Shown: one piece after another, positions 27,549 through 36,022 of the stretch
Layout of the letters: each line of letters begins with the position of its first letter
How positions within the stretch are numbered: the stretch's first letter is position 1
Source of the DNA: Maribacter sp. 4G9
GTDB taxonomy: Bacteria; Bacteroidota; Bacteroidia; Flavobacteriales; Flavobacteriaceae
Direction: 5' to 3'
DNA: 64,000 bases
Assembly (NCBI RefSeq): GCF_002742265.1
Contig: NZ_MDGL01000067.1
Coordinates: forward strand, 1-64,000
Position numbers and translations under genes: made by a program
The notes under the pieces: generated by a model
Told to the model about the DNA's origin: nothing
The model's input: only the letters and a program-made list of their open reading frames with translations
The model's database searches: none

Positions 27549-28177
27549 TTGGTCTTGATCAAGGAATAAACCGCTTTGCGGTGTTCGTTTTTTTGCAAGA
27601 GCGAGGTATTGACCTTTATGATGGTTTCCAGCACGCTGTCCATTTTGTCCAAGATTGACCGTAGTGCCGAAAGCCGGTCGGCCGATTCGATGATTTCGCC
27701 CGTGGAGGCGATATGCGATCCTTGGGAGACCAAGGAGGTAACCTGTACCAGGGCATCGGCCAAGGTTTCGGTCGCCCTTTCCTTTTCTACCTTTTCCAGA
27801 TTGGCGAAAGAGCGCAGATTTTTCTGAGTACCCTTATAGGCTTCCACGATCTTGTCCTTCAGGTTATAGAGTTCGGTCATTTCGGGACTTCCCATGACAT
27901 AACTGGCAGGGGTCCGTTTTGCCGTAAGGTCCTGGCTCAGGATCTTGGAGGCACTGGAATTGACGGTAACGTTTCGTTCCATCTGTGCCAAAAGCTTGCC
28001 CATGGTCGAGTTCAACGTGACCAGTTGCGAATTCAATGTTGCCACATTTTGATTGAGGATTACCAGTTGGGCATTGGCCGCCACATCGGTCACGGGAATC
28101 TGAGCGGACCCGAAATAAGGGAGTAGCCCGATTAAAATTCTTAGGTAAACAATTCTTGGTTTCAAGTATATCATCAT
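27545..28177 (-). CDS. traI: TraI-like (DUF4141/VirB5-like) exported protein
   Basis: 210 residues with an N-terminal signal segment (LRILIGLLPYFGSAQ) and a long helical body (QLVTLNSTMGKLLAQMERN, VEAYKGTQKNLRSFANLEKV) that fits the VirB5-like TraI/DUF4141 family. It lies between traG and traJ with 4-base overlaps on both sides, the canonical place in Bacteroides tra operons. Probably a minor pilus or channel component. Confidence 0.7.
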   Translation of the reverse strand: MMIYLKPRIVYLRILIGLLPYFGSAQIPVTDVAANAQLVILNQNVATLNSQLVTLNSTMGKLLAQMERNVTVNSSASKILSQDLTAKRTPASYVMGSPEMTELYNLKDKIVEAYKGTQKNLRSFANLEKVEKERATETLADALVQVTSLVSQGSHIASTGEIIESADRLSALRSILDKMDSVLETIIKVNTSLLQKNEHRKAVYSLIKTN

Positions 28178-30777
28178 TTTCTATTTTTAGGGTTAATGTC
28201 GCTGCCGTTCAAATTCCCAGAACCGGATTCCACCAGTTCGTTTTGTAGCTGTTTGTAGGCGTTGGCCGTTCTTTGCCAAACACGACCGTGTTTTTCGTGG
28301 AGACGGTTGATCTTTGCTTTTTCGTTGGGGTTGGTCTCGAACAGGCATTTGGTCGGCAATGAGGTTTCCAATCCGAACACCTTGACGCGGTCCTTCCAAC
28401 AAATGGCCATTTCCCTTAGCTTTCGGCCCATGGGCAAATCTTTGTTGATGGATAGGATCAGTTGCTTCTGTTTCTCGTTCAGGCCCAATAACCGTTGGAT
28501 CTCCCCAAAGGAATTGCCGAACTCGCCGAGGTCAAGCAATACTTTGATGTGGCTGTTGACTACGATGGTATTGCCTATGTATTTGGATTTGACAAAATCG
28601 CTTACCTTTTGCGAGATAAAAATGGGCTGGCCCCCATATTTCCGGGCCATTCTGGATTTGGCGTCAAAATAATTGGCCATTATCGGATTGTCGAACAGGT
28701 TCCACGCCTCGTCAACGACCAATATTTTGTTTAAGGAAAGTTTTTTTGGATCCTTCAGTTTTTTGTCGAACACATCGATCATCAGGAACGCCAAGATCGG
28801 AAAGAGCTGTTCGTTTTCGATTAGGTTTTCGAGTTTGAAGTAGACCAACCTTTCACGGCCCAATTGGGCTATCCTTTTGTCCCTACTGTTCAACAGGTAT
28901 GCCCTGGGGCCATCGTGGGCATATTTGCCCAAGAGCAGTAAAAACAGATTGGGGTCGAAGACTTCCTTTCGTATGCCCTTGGAATCCATAAGTCGCTCCA
29001 AATGCCTTTCCGAATATTCATAAAAAGTATTGAAGGAGTTATCGGGACTATCCTTGATAAACTGGTCCCGATAATATCCCTGTACCAACAATTCAATAAT
29101 GGTCTGGATCACGGCACTGTCATGACCGTCGTCCATTGCATTGTCCTTTCGTCCCAACAGAAGATAGACCAATGCGATAAGCTGGGTCAGCTTGTGCTCG
29201 GTAAGCATCTTTTGGCCATCTTTTTCTACCATATCCCCTGAATCCAGCATAAAGGGGTTGAACGTAAAGGGATTTTTGTCGTCGTTCTCTATGACGACCC
29301 CGTCCAGATGGTCCAACAACTTATCATAGGAATTCCCGTTCTCAAGAATGAGGATTTCCGCTCCCTCGCGATATTCGGAGAACAGATAGGCATTGGCATA
29401 AAAGGTCTTTCCGCCACCGGAACCGGAGGCGATGAGCATGCCCCGGTTAAAGATCCAGTCCTTTGCCTCGGGATCGCGGTAGAGACTTACCAATAATGGT
29501 TTTCCCGTGGCCCTATCGACCATGCGCAGTCCGTGGGGGCCGTGCATCCTGTTTCGATATCCACCTTCAAAATACCAGAGACTGGCCGCCATCTCCGAGG
29601 AAAAGGGGCTGAAGAGTTCCATGCTCAACCCAATGCCGTTGCCAAGGATACCCCCGAAAAAGAGGTTTTTTCGGTCCACGGTATTTTCCTTGGCATGGAT
29701 GCCCAGCTTCCGAAAAGCCGACCGGATGGAATTGCACATCGACCTAAAGGATTTTTTGGAGCTAGAAAGGCCCAATACGTTCAAGTGATAATAGACCAGT
29801 TCCTTATGCTCGTTCAGGATATGCTGCTGGAACTCATAGATTTGGTCCCGGTAGGTACTGTTCTTGTCCCCCTTGCGGTTGCGGGCATATTTGTCCAGAC
29901 GTTTGGCCTTCGACCTAAGTTTGGCCATGGCCTTCTCCTTTTCGGGGGTATAGATATATTGGTTGACAATATGTTCCTGCGGAATCCTGAACCCCAAGGA
30001 AAACAGGTTTCCTATAGGAAAGAGGTTGTCACCGGTGCTGTATTTTCCAAAATATTCGTGAAAGGCCATATCCTCCTTGGAGAACTGGTCCAGGTTTTCC
30101 AAAGTAAAGTACTGTCCCTGTTTGTCGCCGACCCGCAGCCCGTGTTCGGAAAAGTCGATATCCCTTCCCGTACCTTCCCCGTAGCGCGCTTCCAGATAAC
30201 AATCGTAATAGCCCGCTCGACCGAAAAGTCCCTCGGAATCAAGGATTTTCGAGCTCATCAGGCCCGAATCGTTGATAAGATCGTTGACGGCACCGACCCT
30301 GGCCTCGAAATCCGCCATTGTGTCCCCATCGAGGTATTCTTCGGGAACATAGCTTTGGCCATAGAACCGGCGCTCCTTTTTTAAGAAGGAATTGGCCCCG
30401 ATAGGCGTGCGGCCGATATAGTTTTTGGGCACTTTATGGATGGCTAGATAGCACCGGTGCTCCAAAAAGGGCCTGTCCTTGAAATAGCGTTCGTCCTCGG
30501 TCTCGAAAAAATCCCGTTCCAATCGTTGTCGGTCCATGGAATAGGTTTCCCCGAAGAAGAGGTCCTGTTTGTGCAAAAGACAGTTCTCGCCCAGGATTTC
30601 CAAGATACCCGAGACCATCCGGTTCAGGTTCAGATAATCCTTGCTGTCCAAAGTGTAGATTTCGGGAAGTTCCAATTGCAACGGAATGCTCAGGCAACCC
30701 CGTTCCTTGGATACCAAGATCGGTGCCTCATAACCGTAAATGGGAAAGGCATCCAGAAGATTCAATCTTTTTTCCAT
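28174..30777 (-). CDS. traG: TraG conjugation ATPase (VirB4-like)
   Basis: 867 residues. An N-terminal TraG domain is followed by Walker A ASGSGGGKTFYANAY near residue 449 and Walker B ILVVDEAWNLF near 689, then an arginine-finger region (FISQKVSDFVKSKYIG). This is the VirB4-type ATPase that powers channel assembly and transfer. The start overlaps the traF-like stop by 16 bases. Confidence 0.92.
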   Translation of the reverse strand: MEKRLNLLDAFPIYGYEAPILVSKERGCLSIPLQLELPEIYTLDSKDYLNLNRMVSGILEILGENCLLHKQDLFFGETYSMDRQRLERDFFETEDERYFKDRPFLEHRCYLAIHKVPKNYIGRTPIGANSFLKKERRFYGQSYVPEEYLDGDTMADFEARVGAVNDLINDSGLMSSKILDSEGLFGRAGYYDCYLEARYGEGTGRDIDFSEHGLRVGDKQGQYFTLENLDQFSKEDMAFHEYFGKYSTGDNLFPIGNLFSLGFRIPQEHIVNQYIYTPEKEKAMAKLRSKAKRLDKYARNRKGDKNSTYRDQIYEFQQHILNEHKELVYYHLNVLGLSSSKKSFRSMCNSIRSAFRKLGIHAKENTVDRKNLFFGGILGNGIGLSMELFSPFSSEMAASLWYFEGGYRNRMHGPHGLRMVDRATGKPLLVSLYRDPEAKDWIFNRGMLIASGSGGGKTFYANAYLFSEYREGAEILILENGNSYDKLLDHLDGVVIENDDKNPFTFNPFMLDSGDMVEKDGQKMLTEHKLTQLIALVYLLLGRKDNAMDDGHDSAVIQTIIELLVQGYYRDQFIKDSPDNSFNTFYEYSERHLERLMDSKGIRKEVFDPNLFLLLLGKYAHDGPRAYLLNSRDKRIAQLGRERLVYFKLENLIENEQLFPILAFLMIDVFDKKLKDPKKLSLNKILVVDEAWNLFDNPIMANYFDAKSRMARKYGGQPIFISQKVSDFVKSKYIGNTIVVNSHIKVLLDLGEFGNSFGEIQRLLGLNEKQKQLILSINKDLPMGRKLREMAICWKDRVKVFGLETSLPTKCLFETNPNEKAKINRLHEKHGRVWQRTANAYKQLQNELVESGSGNLNGSDINPKNRK

Positions 30778-31085
30778 AGCACCAAATTTTTTTTGTTGAC
30801 ATGGCCCTTAATGGTATCCGGTCCCTTTCTGTTCGCTCGGGACTTGATAAAGCCATTTTCCCCATAAGCCTTTGAATAGAAAAGCATGAGTACGATATAG
30901 AGGGCCGCGGTACAGAAGGAAAGCAAAAGGCTCAGAAAGGTCGGGATGACCGTGCTGAGGAACAGCCCTACCATCAGGGATAGGAACGAGCCCTTAAAGG
31001 CTTGGTCCACATATTTAGCGCGAAGCCCAAAGAAGGAGACGTCCTTTTGCAGGGCCTTTGGAATTTTGACCAGCTTGTTTTCCAT
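30762..31085 (-). CDS. traF: TraF-like (DUF4133/VirB3-like) membrane protein
   Basis: 107 residues. The motif FFGLRAKYVDQAF is followed by two adjacent membrane helices (SLMVGLFLSTVIPTFLSLLL, FCTAALYIVLMLFY) and a basic tail. This is the pattern of DUF4133/TraF, the VirB3-like partner of TraG. It starts 2 bases after traE and overlaps traG by 16 bases. Confidence 0.85.
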   Translation of the reverse strand: MENKLVKIPKALQKDVSFFGLRAKYVDQAFKGSFLSLMVGLFLSTVIPTFLSLLLSFCTAALYIVLMLFYSKAYGENGFIKSRANRKGPDTIKGHVNKKNLVLWKKD

Positions 31086-31087
31086 GA

Positions 31088-31444
31088 TCAGTTGGCCAAG
31101 TTTTCCCCGATCTCAATAAGGCCGTAGAAAATAACGAGCCCGACAATGGCGTTGCCCACTTTACGCGCCATGTCCTGGTTCTGTTCCCTGATGATGAGAA
31201 AGGCCAGTGCCGCGATGGCCAGAAGTACGCCTGCGGCAATCTTGATGATGCGGAAAATACTGTTCCCTATCTGTGCCGTACCCTGTTCCGCCTCGTTGAC
31301 CTGATCGACCAGTTCATCGATCTGGGCAAAGCCGGCCGAATGGAAAGCAACAACAAGAAGTAGGGTCAGGAAGACGTTAATCGGAGTCGTCCACCTCCGG
31401 TTCCGGAGGGGACTCGGAATTTTTGATAATCTTGAATTTTTCAT
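31088..31444 (-). CDS. traE: TraE-like (DUF4134/VirB2-like) pilin-type protein
   Basis: 118 residues with a signal peptide (TLLLVVAFHSAGFAQ), an amphipathic helix (IDELVDQVNEAEQGTAQIGN) and two hydrophobic helices (IIKIAAGVLLAIAALAFLII, GNAIVGLVIFYGLIEI), the build of VirB2-like DUF4134. The ATG at 31444 lies inside the upstream gene, overlapping it by 68 bases in another frame, and is preceded by the repeated leader motif AATCCTTAATT (31462-31452). Confidence 0.8.
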   Translation of the reverse strand: MKNSRLSKIPSPLRNRRWTTPINVFLTLLLVVAFHSAGFAQIDELVDQVNEAEQGTAQIGNSIFRIIKIAAGVLLAIAALAFLIIREQNQDMARKVGNAIVGLVIFYGLIEIGENLAN

Positions 31445-31733
31445 GTTCTGGAATTAAGGATTCATTCTGAACATCTTTATCGGACGCATTGAAAATATCC
31501 AACAGCTCGGAGCTGGTTTCATTCTCATCGACACGGTTGAGTAACTGGTCCATATCTTTATCCTTTGAAGATGTGTTTTTTACAAATATATGTGATTTTT
31601 GCATATATGAATCATTTTCCTGAACATTTTTTTCGTTTTTTGATTTTTTAAGTATGACAAAGACCCATAGGTACCACAACAGGCACAGGATACCGATGAC
31701 GGCATAGACGATATGTTCCCACTGCCAATTCAA
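31377..31733 (-). CDS. Small single-helix membrane protein in the tra operon
   Basis: The frame runs from 31844, but the first ATG is deep inside the upstream gene. A TTG at 31733 shares TTGA with the upstream TGA stop (31732-31730), a coupled start giving about 118 residues. The product has one N-terminal membrane helix (IVYAVIGILCLLWYLWVFVI) and an acidic, low-complexity tail (DENETSSELLDIFNASDKDV) ending in EVDDSD. No family is recognised. Its position between TraB-like and TraE is that of TraC/TraD genes in other elements, but identity is not shown. Confidence 0.5.
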   Translation of the reverse strand: MNWQWEHIVYAVIGILCLLWYLWVFVILKKSKNEKNVQENDSYMQKSHIFVKNTSSKDKDMDQLLNRVDENETSSELLDIFNASDKDVQNESLIPEHEKFKIIKNSESPPEPEVDDSD

Positions 31734-32194
31734 ATCTTGTCGATAATTCGTTGAAGTTCCCGAATGTTTTCTTGATGGTAAAGCTCCAAGGCCTTTCGCA
31801 TGATATCGTTGCGCGAGACCTTTTTTTCCAACTTGTAGCTGCATGCGCTGGCCAGTCGCTCATAGTCCTCAAAACAGGTCTTGCTCAACCTAAAGATAAA
31901 TTGCTCCTTTTTGTCGATATAATTGTTTTGTTCCAGCAACGTCTCGAGATCCGTTACCTTCTTTTGTTCCCTACGGCTTAACTTTGCCAAGGGAAATGTA
32001 CGTCCCGTGGCCCCACGCGTGTTACCACCTCTAACGTAGTCATCGTTTCTTTTGTTTTTCCGGATTGGACTTTTTCCAACTTTTCCGACCGTGCCGTGCC
32101 GTTGTTCCCTAAGTCCCTCGACCTCTTCCTTGGTATCCGTATTCTCTAGGATGGCCGATTCCAGCAAGTCCTTAACGTTTACTTTTTTGCCCAT
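31730..32194 (-). CDS. traB: TraB-like (DUF3408-type) accessory protein
   Basis: 154 residues: a basic, disordered N-terminal half (SPIRKNKRNDDYVRGGNTRG) and a C-terminal fold, IFRLSKTCFEDYERLASACS then KKVSRNDIMRKALELYHQEN, that looks like a ribbon-helix-helix DNA-binding or TraB/DUF3408 domain. It starts 2 bases after the ParA-type gene stop. A ParB-like partner to ParA is inferred from position. Confidence 0.6.
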   Translation of the reverse strand: MGKKVNVKDLLESAILENTDTKEEVEGLREQRHGTVGKVGKSPIRKNKRNDDYVRGGNTRGATGRTFPLAKLSRREQKKVTDLETLLEQNNYIDKKEQFIFRLSKTCFEDYERLASACSYKLEKKVSRNDIMRKALELYHQENIRELQRIIDKI

Positions 32195-32196
32195 TT

Positions 32197-32871
32197 TTAA
32201 TTTTTTGAAATTCTCATGACCTCTTCCATAAATCGTTTTAGCCCCAGTTCCCCGTTCTCTTTTGTCGGGGGAATGGGAATCAGGGTATTCCGGTATCGCT
32301 CCCTGTACACGGTCCGTTCCATGACGACCTGTTCCATCATGGGCATTCCCGCCTTTGCCAAGGTTCTCCTCACCGCATCGAACTTATTGACCTTGACCAG
32401 CTCGTAGCGGTTGAAGAACAGGTTGACGGACCGCAGTACCCGATTTTCGTTCCATAGATAGTTCCGTTGCAGTGTTTTGTAGAACACCGCCGTACTGTCG
32501 ATTTCCAGTTCGTCAAGGAAAAAGGGAATGAAGATATGTTCGACATACAGCAGCCCCCTTACCATTTCCTCGTTAAGGTTTCCGGGGAAATCGACGATGA
32601 TAAAATCCACGGTACCATAATATTTTTTGATCAACGGTTCCAGGGTCTGGACCGTTGCCCGCTCCACGGGAAATATCGGCATTTCGGTCGAACCTGCCTG
32701 TCCAAGATCTCGGTTCCGCTTTTTGTAAACCGAGTACTGGGGATTGTCCATATCGATCAATACTACTTTCTTCCCGTACAGGTGGAAAAGGTTGGTGGCC
32801 AAGATGATATTCAGGGTCGTCTTGCCACAACCGCCCTTTTCCCCCGTACATGAAATTATTTTTGTTTCCAT
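32197..32871 (-). CDS. traA: ParA-family ATPase (TraA-like)
   Basis: The frame is open from 32892, but ATG 32871 (METKIISCTGEKGGCGKTTL) is the natural start. The deviant Walker A GEKGGCGKTTLN, a DMDNPQYS motif and VDFIIVDFPGNLNEEMVR identify a ParA/MinD ATPase. In conjugative elements TraA works with TraB in positioning or maintenance of the element. The upstream 240 bases hold a cluster of palindromes that may be its binding site. Confidence 0.88.
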   Translation of the reverse strand: METKIISCTGEKGGCGKTTLNIILATNLFHLYGKKVVLIDMDNPQYSVYKKRNRDLGQAGSTEMPIFPVERATVQTLEPLIKKYYGTVDFIIVDFPGNLNEEMVRGLLYVEHIFIPFFLDELEIDSTAVFYKTLQRNYLWNENRVLRSVNLFFNRYELVKVNKFDAVRRTLAKAGMPMMEQVVMERTVYRERYRNTLIPIPPTKENGELGLKRFMEEVMRISKN

Positions 32872-32896
32872 AAATATACTTTTTAAAACCATAGTA

Positions 32897-33025
32897 TCAT
32901 ATGGTCATATGACCATATGAACATTTGATGCTATATCCCTATATAGCATTGAATATACAGTGCATTATAGGTTGCTATATAGCAATGATTGTATAATGCC
33001 ATGGACATTGGTATATAGCCATGAA
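32897..33025. repeat. Palindrome cluster upstream of parA (possible parS/operator)
   Basis: A perfect 24-base palindrome at 32897-32920 (centre ATGGTCATATGACCAT) is followed by TGCTATAT / ATATAGCA arms (32929-32936, 32941-32948). Next come the perfect palindrome TTGCTATATAGCAA (32972-32985), flanking arms GCATTATA / TATAATGC (32962-32969, 32992-32999), and CATGG / CCATG arms near 33000-33022. No ORF of note covers it. Dense dyads next to a parA gene fit a centromere or autoregulatory site. Confidence 0.6.
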
Positions 33026-33113
33026 CAAAGCATAGGTAGGTCTTCGCAAACAATAATGGGGATATTGGACCAAGAACCCTTTTAACGGCAAGAAATTACG
33101 CCGAATGCAAAAT

Positions 33114-33512
33114 TTACAAGGACGATTTGAATTCCTTCATGGCCTCTGAAACCCGTTCCTCCAGCTCAAGGTATTTCTCACGAAGCCCTTCTTGGTAGAC
33201 CATATTTTCCCCAAGGTTACGTTTTTGCACGAACTCGTTATCGGGTAACAGAATCCAAATGGGATTATAGCCCAAACTGTAGAAATAGAGGATGATCTTG
33301 ATGGAATTGACCATTGAGGAACCGCGCTCCACATTGGCCAAAGTTGTACGGTCCATGTTCAGGTAATCGCTCAGATTGGTCATCGAAAACTGACTGAACC
33401 GTTTGTCTTCGACATCGTCCAATTCCACCAGTTCAAGACGTATTTCCTTTAAGCGTTCCCCGATATACCCCAAATCCTTGGAGTCCAGATTGATGATCGA
33501 TTCAATGTCCAT
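33114..33512 (-). CDS. XRE-type helix-turn-helix regulator
   Basis: 132 residues. LKEIRLELVELDDVEDKRFS and MTNLSDYLNMDRTTLANVER form the helix-turn-helix of Cro/C1-type regulators, followed by IKIILYFYSLGYNPIWILLP and a coiled tail (LREKYLELEERVSEAMKEF). The start overlaps the coupling-protein stop by one base (TAATG). It may control the tra operon or bind the palindrome region that follows it. Confidence 0.75.
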   Translation of the reverse strand: MDIESIINLDSKDLGYIGERLKEIRLELVELDDVEDKRFSQFSMTNLSDYLNMDRTTLANVERGSSMVNSIKIILYFYSLGYNPIWILLPDNEFVQKRNLGENMVYQEGLREKYLELEERVSEAMKEFKSSL

Positions 33513-35977
33513 TATTCAAAATTTTCTATGGGATACGAGGAAAATTCCTCTTCAAAATTATACTCCGTCTCTTCCTGCAAAGCTGCCAAACTTTGGGACA
33601 GGGACCCATCGAGTTCCTTCCCGAAATCGTCCATGAATTTTTCTACGGCCGCCTCGGAGTTGTCGATTGATTTTGCAATTTCACCATTTATTTTCTTTTC
33701 GTCAAATATGGCGCTCTCAAGCTCTTTTCCCGTAACGGCCTTATATTCCTCTTTTACCAAGCAGTCCACTTCACCGATGATCTTGTCGAATTCGGCCTGG
33801 GCCACACGGTCCATTTCCGTACGTACCAAAAATTCCTCCACAATATAGGCCAATAACCTTTGCCAATCGGCACCCCTTGGACCAGTATTCAGTAGTTCCA
33901 GAATATCCTCCCTGAAATCGAACAGGCGAAGCTCCTTGACCACATCCTTAAAAATTCGGCGTTTGGTACCATTGGTAAATGCATTTTTGGCCGTTTCTTC
34001 CAGACGCGTACCATAAAATTCGATGTACCCGATTTCCTTGGTAAACAAGCCCGAGACGTTCTTCTGTAAATCCAGTTCCTCTATGAGCTTCATCTGCGCT
34101 TGGAACAGTTCCCCGAAATTCTCCGGTTTGAAATCCTTGACAACGGGCAACTTGTGTTTCATGGCCCTTCGCTTGCCTTCGATGTCGGGGAGCAACTGGC
34201 CATAACATTTCTTTTCCTTGATCTGATGCTCGAAAGTATCGGCCACCAACCCTGCGAAATGTCCGGTAGACATGGATGCGATCTTGCTCTTGGGCAATAG
34301 CTCCATCATCTGTGTGCTCAGATTGGTGCTTACATCGGAACTGCTCGTGTTCTTTGAGACCTTTTCTTGATGAATCTTTCCGAAAAGCTCGCTCAACCGT
34401 TTGGCCGTCTCGCCTTTGGCCGCACCACAGATAAGGTTCGCACAGTTGTCATAGATGACATCGGCCAGTTCCCGGCCGTAATCCAGGATAAGCTGTCCGA
34501 CGCTCTGAAGCCCCAAAATGGTGGCGATCTTGTTTTCCCTCCCGGTATCGATAATGGTCCGCAATAACATGATGAACAAGGTGGGTACCTCGTCGATAAG
34601 TAACGCCATATGCCGCTTGCCCGGTTTGTTTACCCGCTTGAGAATAGTGTTCATGTACAGGCCCAAAGGTGCGGAATAAACCTCTTTCCGTTCGGGATTG
34701 TTCTGTAGCGATACGATTTTGGGATATCGGGCGTCATTTACTTCCAGACTGAAGTCATTGCCGGACATCACATAGAAGATTTCCTTGGTCGCAATACTCG
34801 AAAGGCTTATCTGGACCGTACTGGTCTGGCCAGACAGTTGTTCCATGGCCTCCTTTTCCAATGCGTCCCGAAAGGGCACCAGTATTTGGCGTACCTCTAC
34901 GTCCTTGGTCATGATTTCCATCAATATATCGATCTTTACGGTGGTCAGAATGGCCAAATGCCCCGGGGTACAAAGATATTTGCCGGTTTCTTCCGATTTT
35001 TTCTTGAGGTACCAGATACAGCCCCCTGTATAACTGATGGCACTGCGTGAAAAATAGTCCTGTCGTTTAATCCATTCGGGATTGAGGTTTTTCATAAGGG
35101 TCGTGGCCGTATCGATGGCATCCGACTGGTTGACCAGGCCATAGGGATCCATGGGGTTGTTCCGATGGGTCATCCGAAGGTCATCAAAACAGATACGGTA
35201 GAGCTTAGGGAAGGGTATTTCGGAATCGTTGCCGTGCTTTTTTATGGCCTCTTGTAGATAACCGTACGCCTTGCGGGTCAGCGTATCGAACTTAAAATCG
35301 TAGATGACCATGGCGTATTTCTTGTCGATGAACTGGGCCATGATTTCCTCGATAACGGAAAAGGATTTGCCGCTCCCCGGAGTGCCGATGACCAACAATG
35401 CCCTGAAAAGATTGACAAAATTGATCCATCCTTTCAGTTGTTTCCCATTGTGGGAATAGGTGTACGGGATGTTGGCGGAATAGGGCGTGTCTATCCGTGT
35501 CCCCGTCTGCTCGAAGGTTTCCTTCGTATCGTTAAAGGGGTCATTTATTGCCAAGTTCATGAAGTCCAAAAACTGGAACAATCGCATCCCGAAGGTCATC
35601 AATCCCAAGTAGGCCAATGAAAGAAATATCATGGAGGCCCACATCCCCAGCTCGGAAACACCGTGGCACCACCAAGAAACGAACAGCAAGGCCAAGGAAA
35701 CGAGAAAGCCCGTAATACTTTTTCTGCGACCGACTTCCTCTTTTTTGACCGGACGGTACATCATGATACCGCCCATCAGAAGTCCCAACAAGAGCAGACG
35801 GGCGACCATGCCTTGGGACGGTAGCCCGGACCGTACCAGAAAGGAATGGATGCTATCCAAGAATCCCTGATGCCCGTAATGGAATATGTACAGGGCATAT
35901 TGCTCCCGGAACAGGATAATGGCGAAGTGGAAGGCGGATAGGTACATGCCCATATAGCCCTTGTTCTTATCTTGCAT
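33512..35977 (-). CDS. Type IV coupling protein (VirD4/TraG family)
   Basis: 821 residues. Three or four membrane helices lie in the first 150 residues (LLLLGLLMGGIMMY, ITGFLVSLALLFVSWWC, ASMIFLSLAYLGLMTF). Walker A VIGTPGSGKSFSVIEE lies near residue 200 and Walker B MALLIDEVPTLF near 460, with a helical C-terminal part rich in charged residues. It should link the relaxosome to the transfer channel. Its neighbours are a toprim protein upstream and a regulator downstream. Confidence 0.9.
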   Translation of the reverse strand: MQDKNKGYMGMYLSAFHFAIILFREQYALYIFHYGHQGFLDSIHSFLVRSGLPSQGMVARLLLLGLLMGGIMMYRPVKKEEVGRRKSITGFLVSLALLFVSWWCHGVSELGMWASMIFLSLAYLGLMTFGMRLFQFLDFMNLAINDPFNDTKETFEQTGTRIDTPYSANIPYTYSHNGKQLKGWINFVNLFRALLVIGTPGSGKSFSVIEEIMAQFIDKKYAMVIYDFKFDTLTRKAYGYLQEAIKKHGNDSEIPFPKLYRICFDDLRMTHRNNPMDPYGLVNQSDAIDTATTLMKNLNPEWIKRQDYFSRSAISYTGGCIWYLKKKSEETGKYLCTPGHLAILTTVKIDILMEIMTKDVEVRQILVPFRDALEKEAMEQLSGQTSTVQISLSSIATKEIFYVMSGNDFSLEVNDARYPKIVSLQNNPERKEVYSAPLGLYMNTILKRVNKPGKRHMALLIDEVPTLFIMLLRTIIDTGRENKIATILGLQSVGQLILDYGRELADVIYDNCANLICGAAKGETAKRLSELFGKIHQEKVSKNTSSSDVSTNLSTQMMELLPKSKIASMSTGHFAGLVADTFEHQIKEKKCYGQLLPDIEGKRRAMKHKLPVVKDFKPENFGELFQAQMKLIEELDLQKNVSGLFTKEIGYIEFYGTRLEETAKNAFTNGTKRRIFKDVVKELRLFDFREDILELLNTGPRGADWQRLLAYIVEEFLVRTEMDRVAQAEFDKIIGEVDCLVKEEYKAVTGKELESAIFDEKKINGEIAKSIDNSEAAVEKFMDDFGKELDGSLSQSLAALQEETEYNFEEEFSSYPIENFE

Positions 35978-36022
35978 GCCCTTTTCTTTTTTGGGTTTTC
36001 CTCGGTCTGTCCATGACAGTCT

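Noticed and set aside
29533-30384. 283-residue plus-strand ORF antisense to traG
   Set aside because: TraG motifs lie intact on the minus strand and the antisense product has no recognisable pattern.
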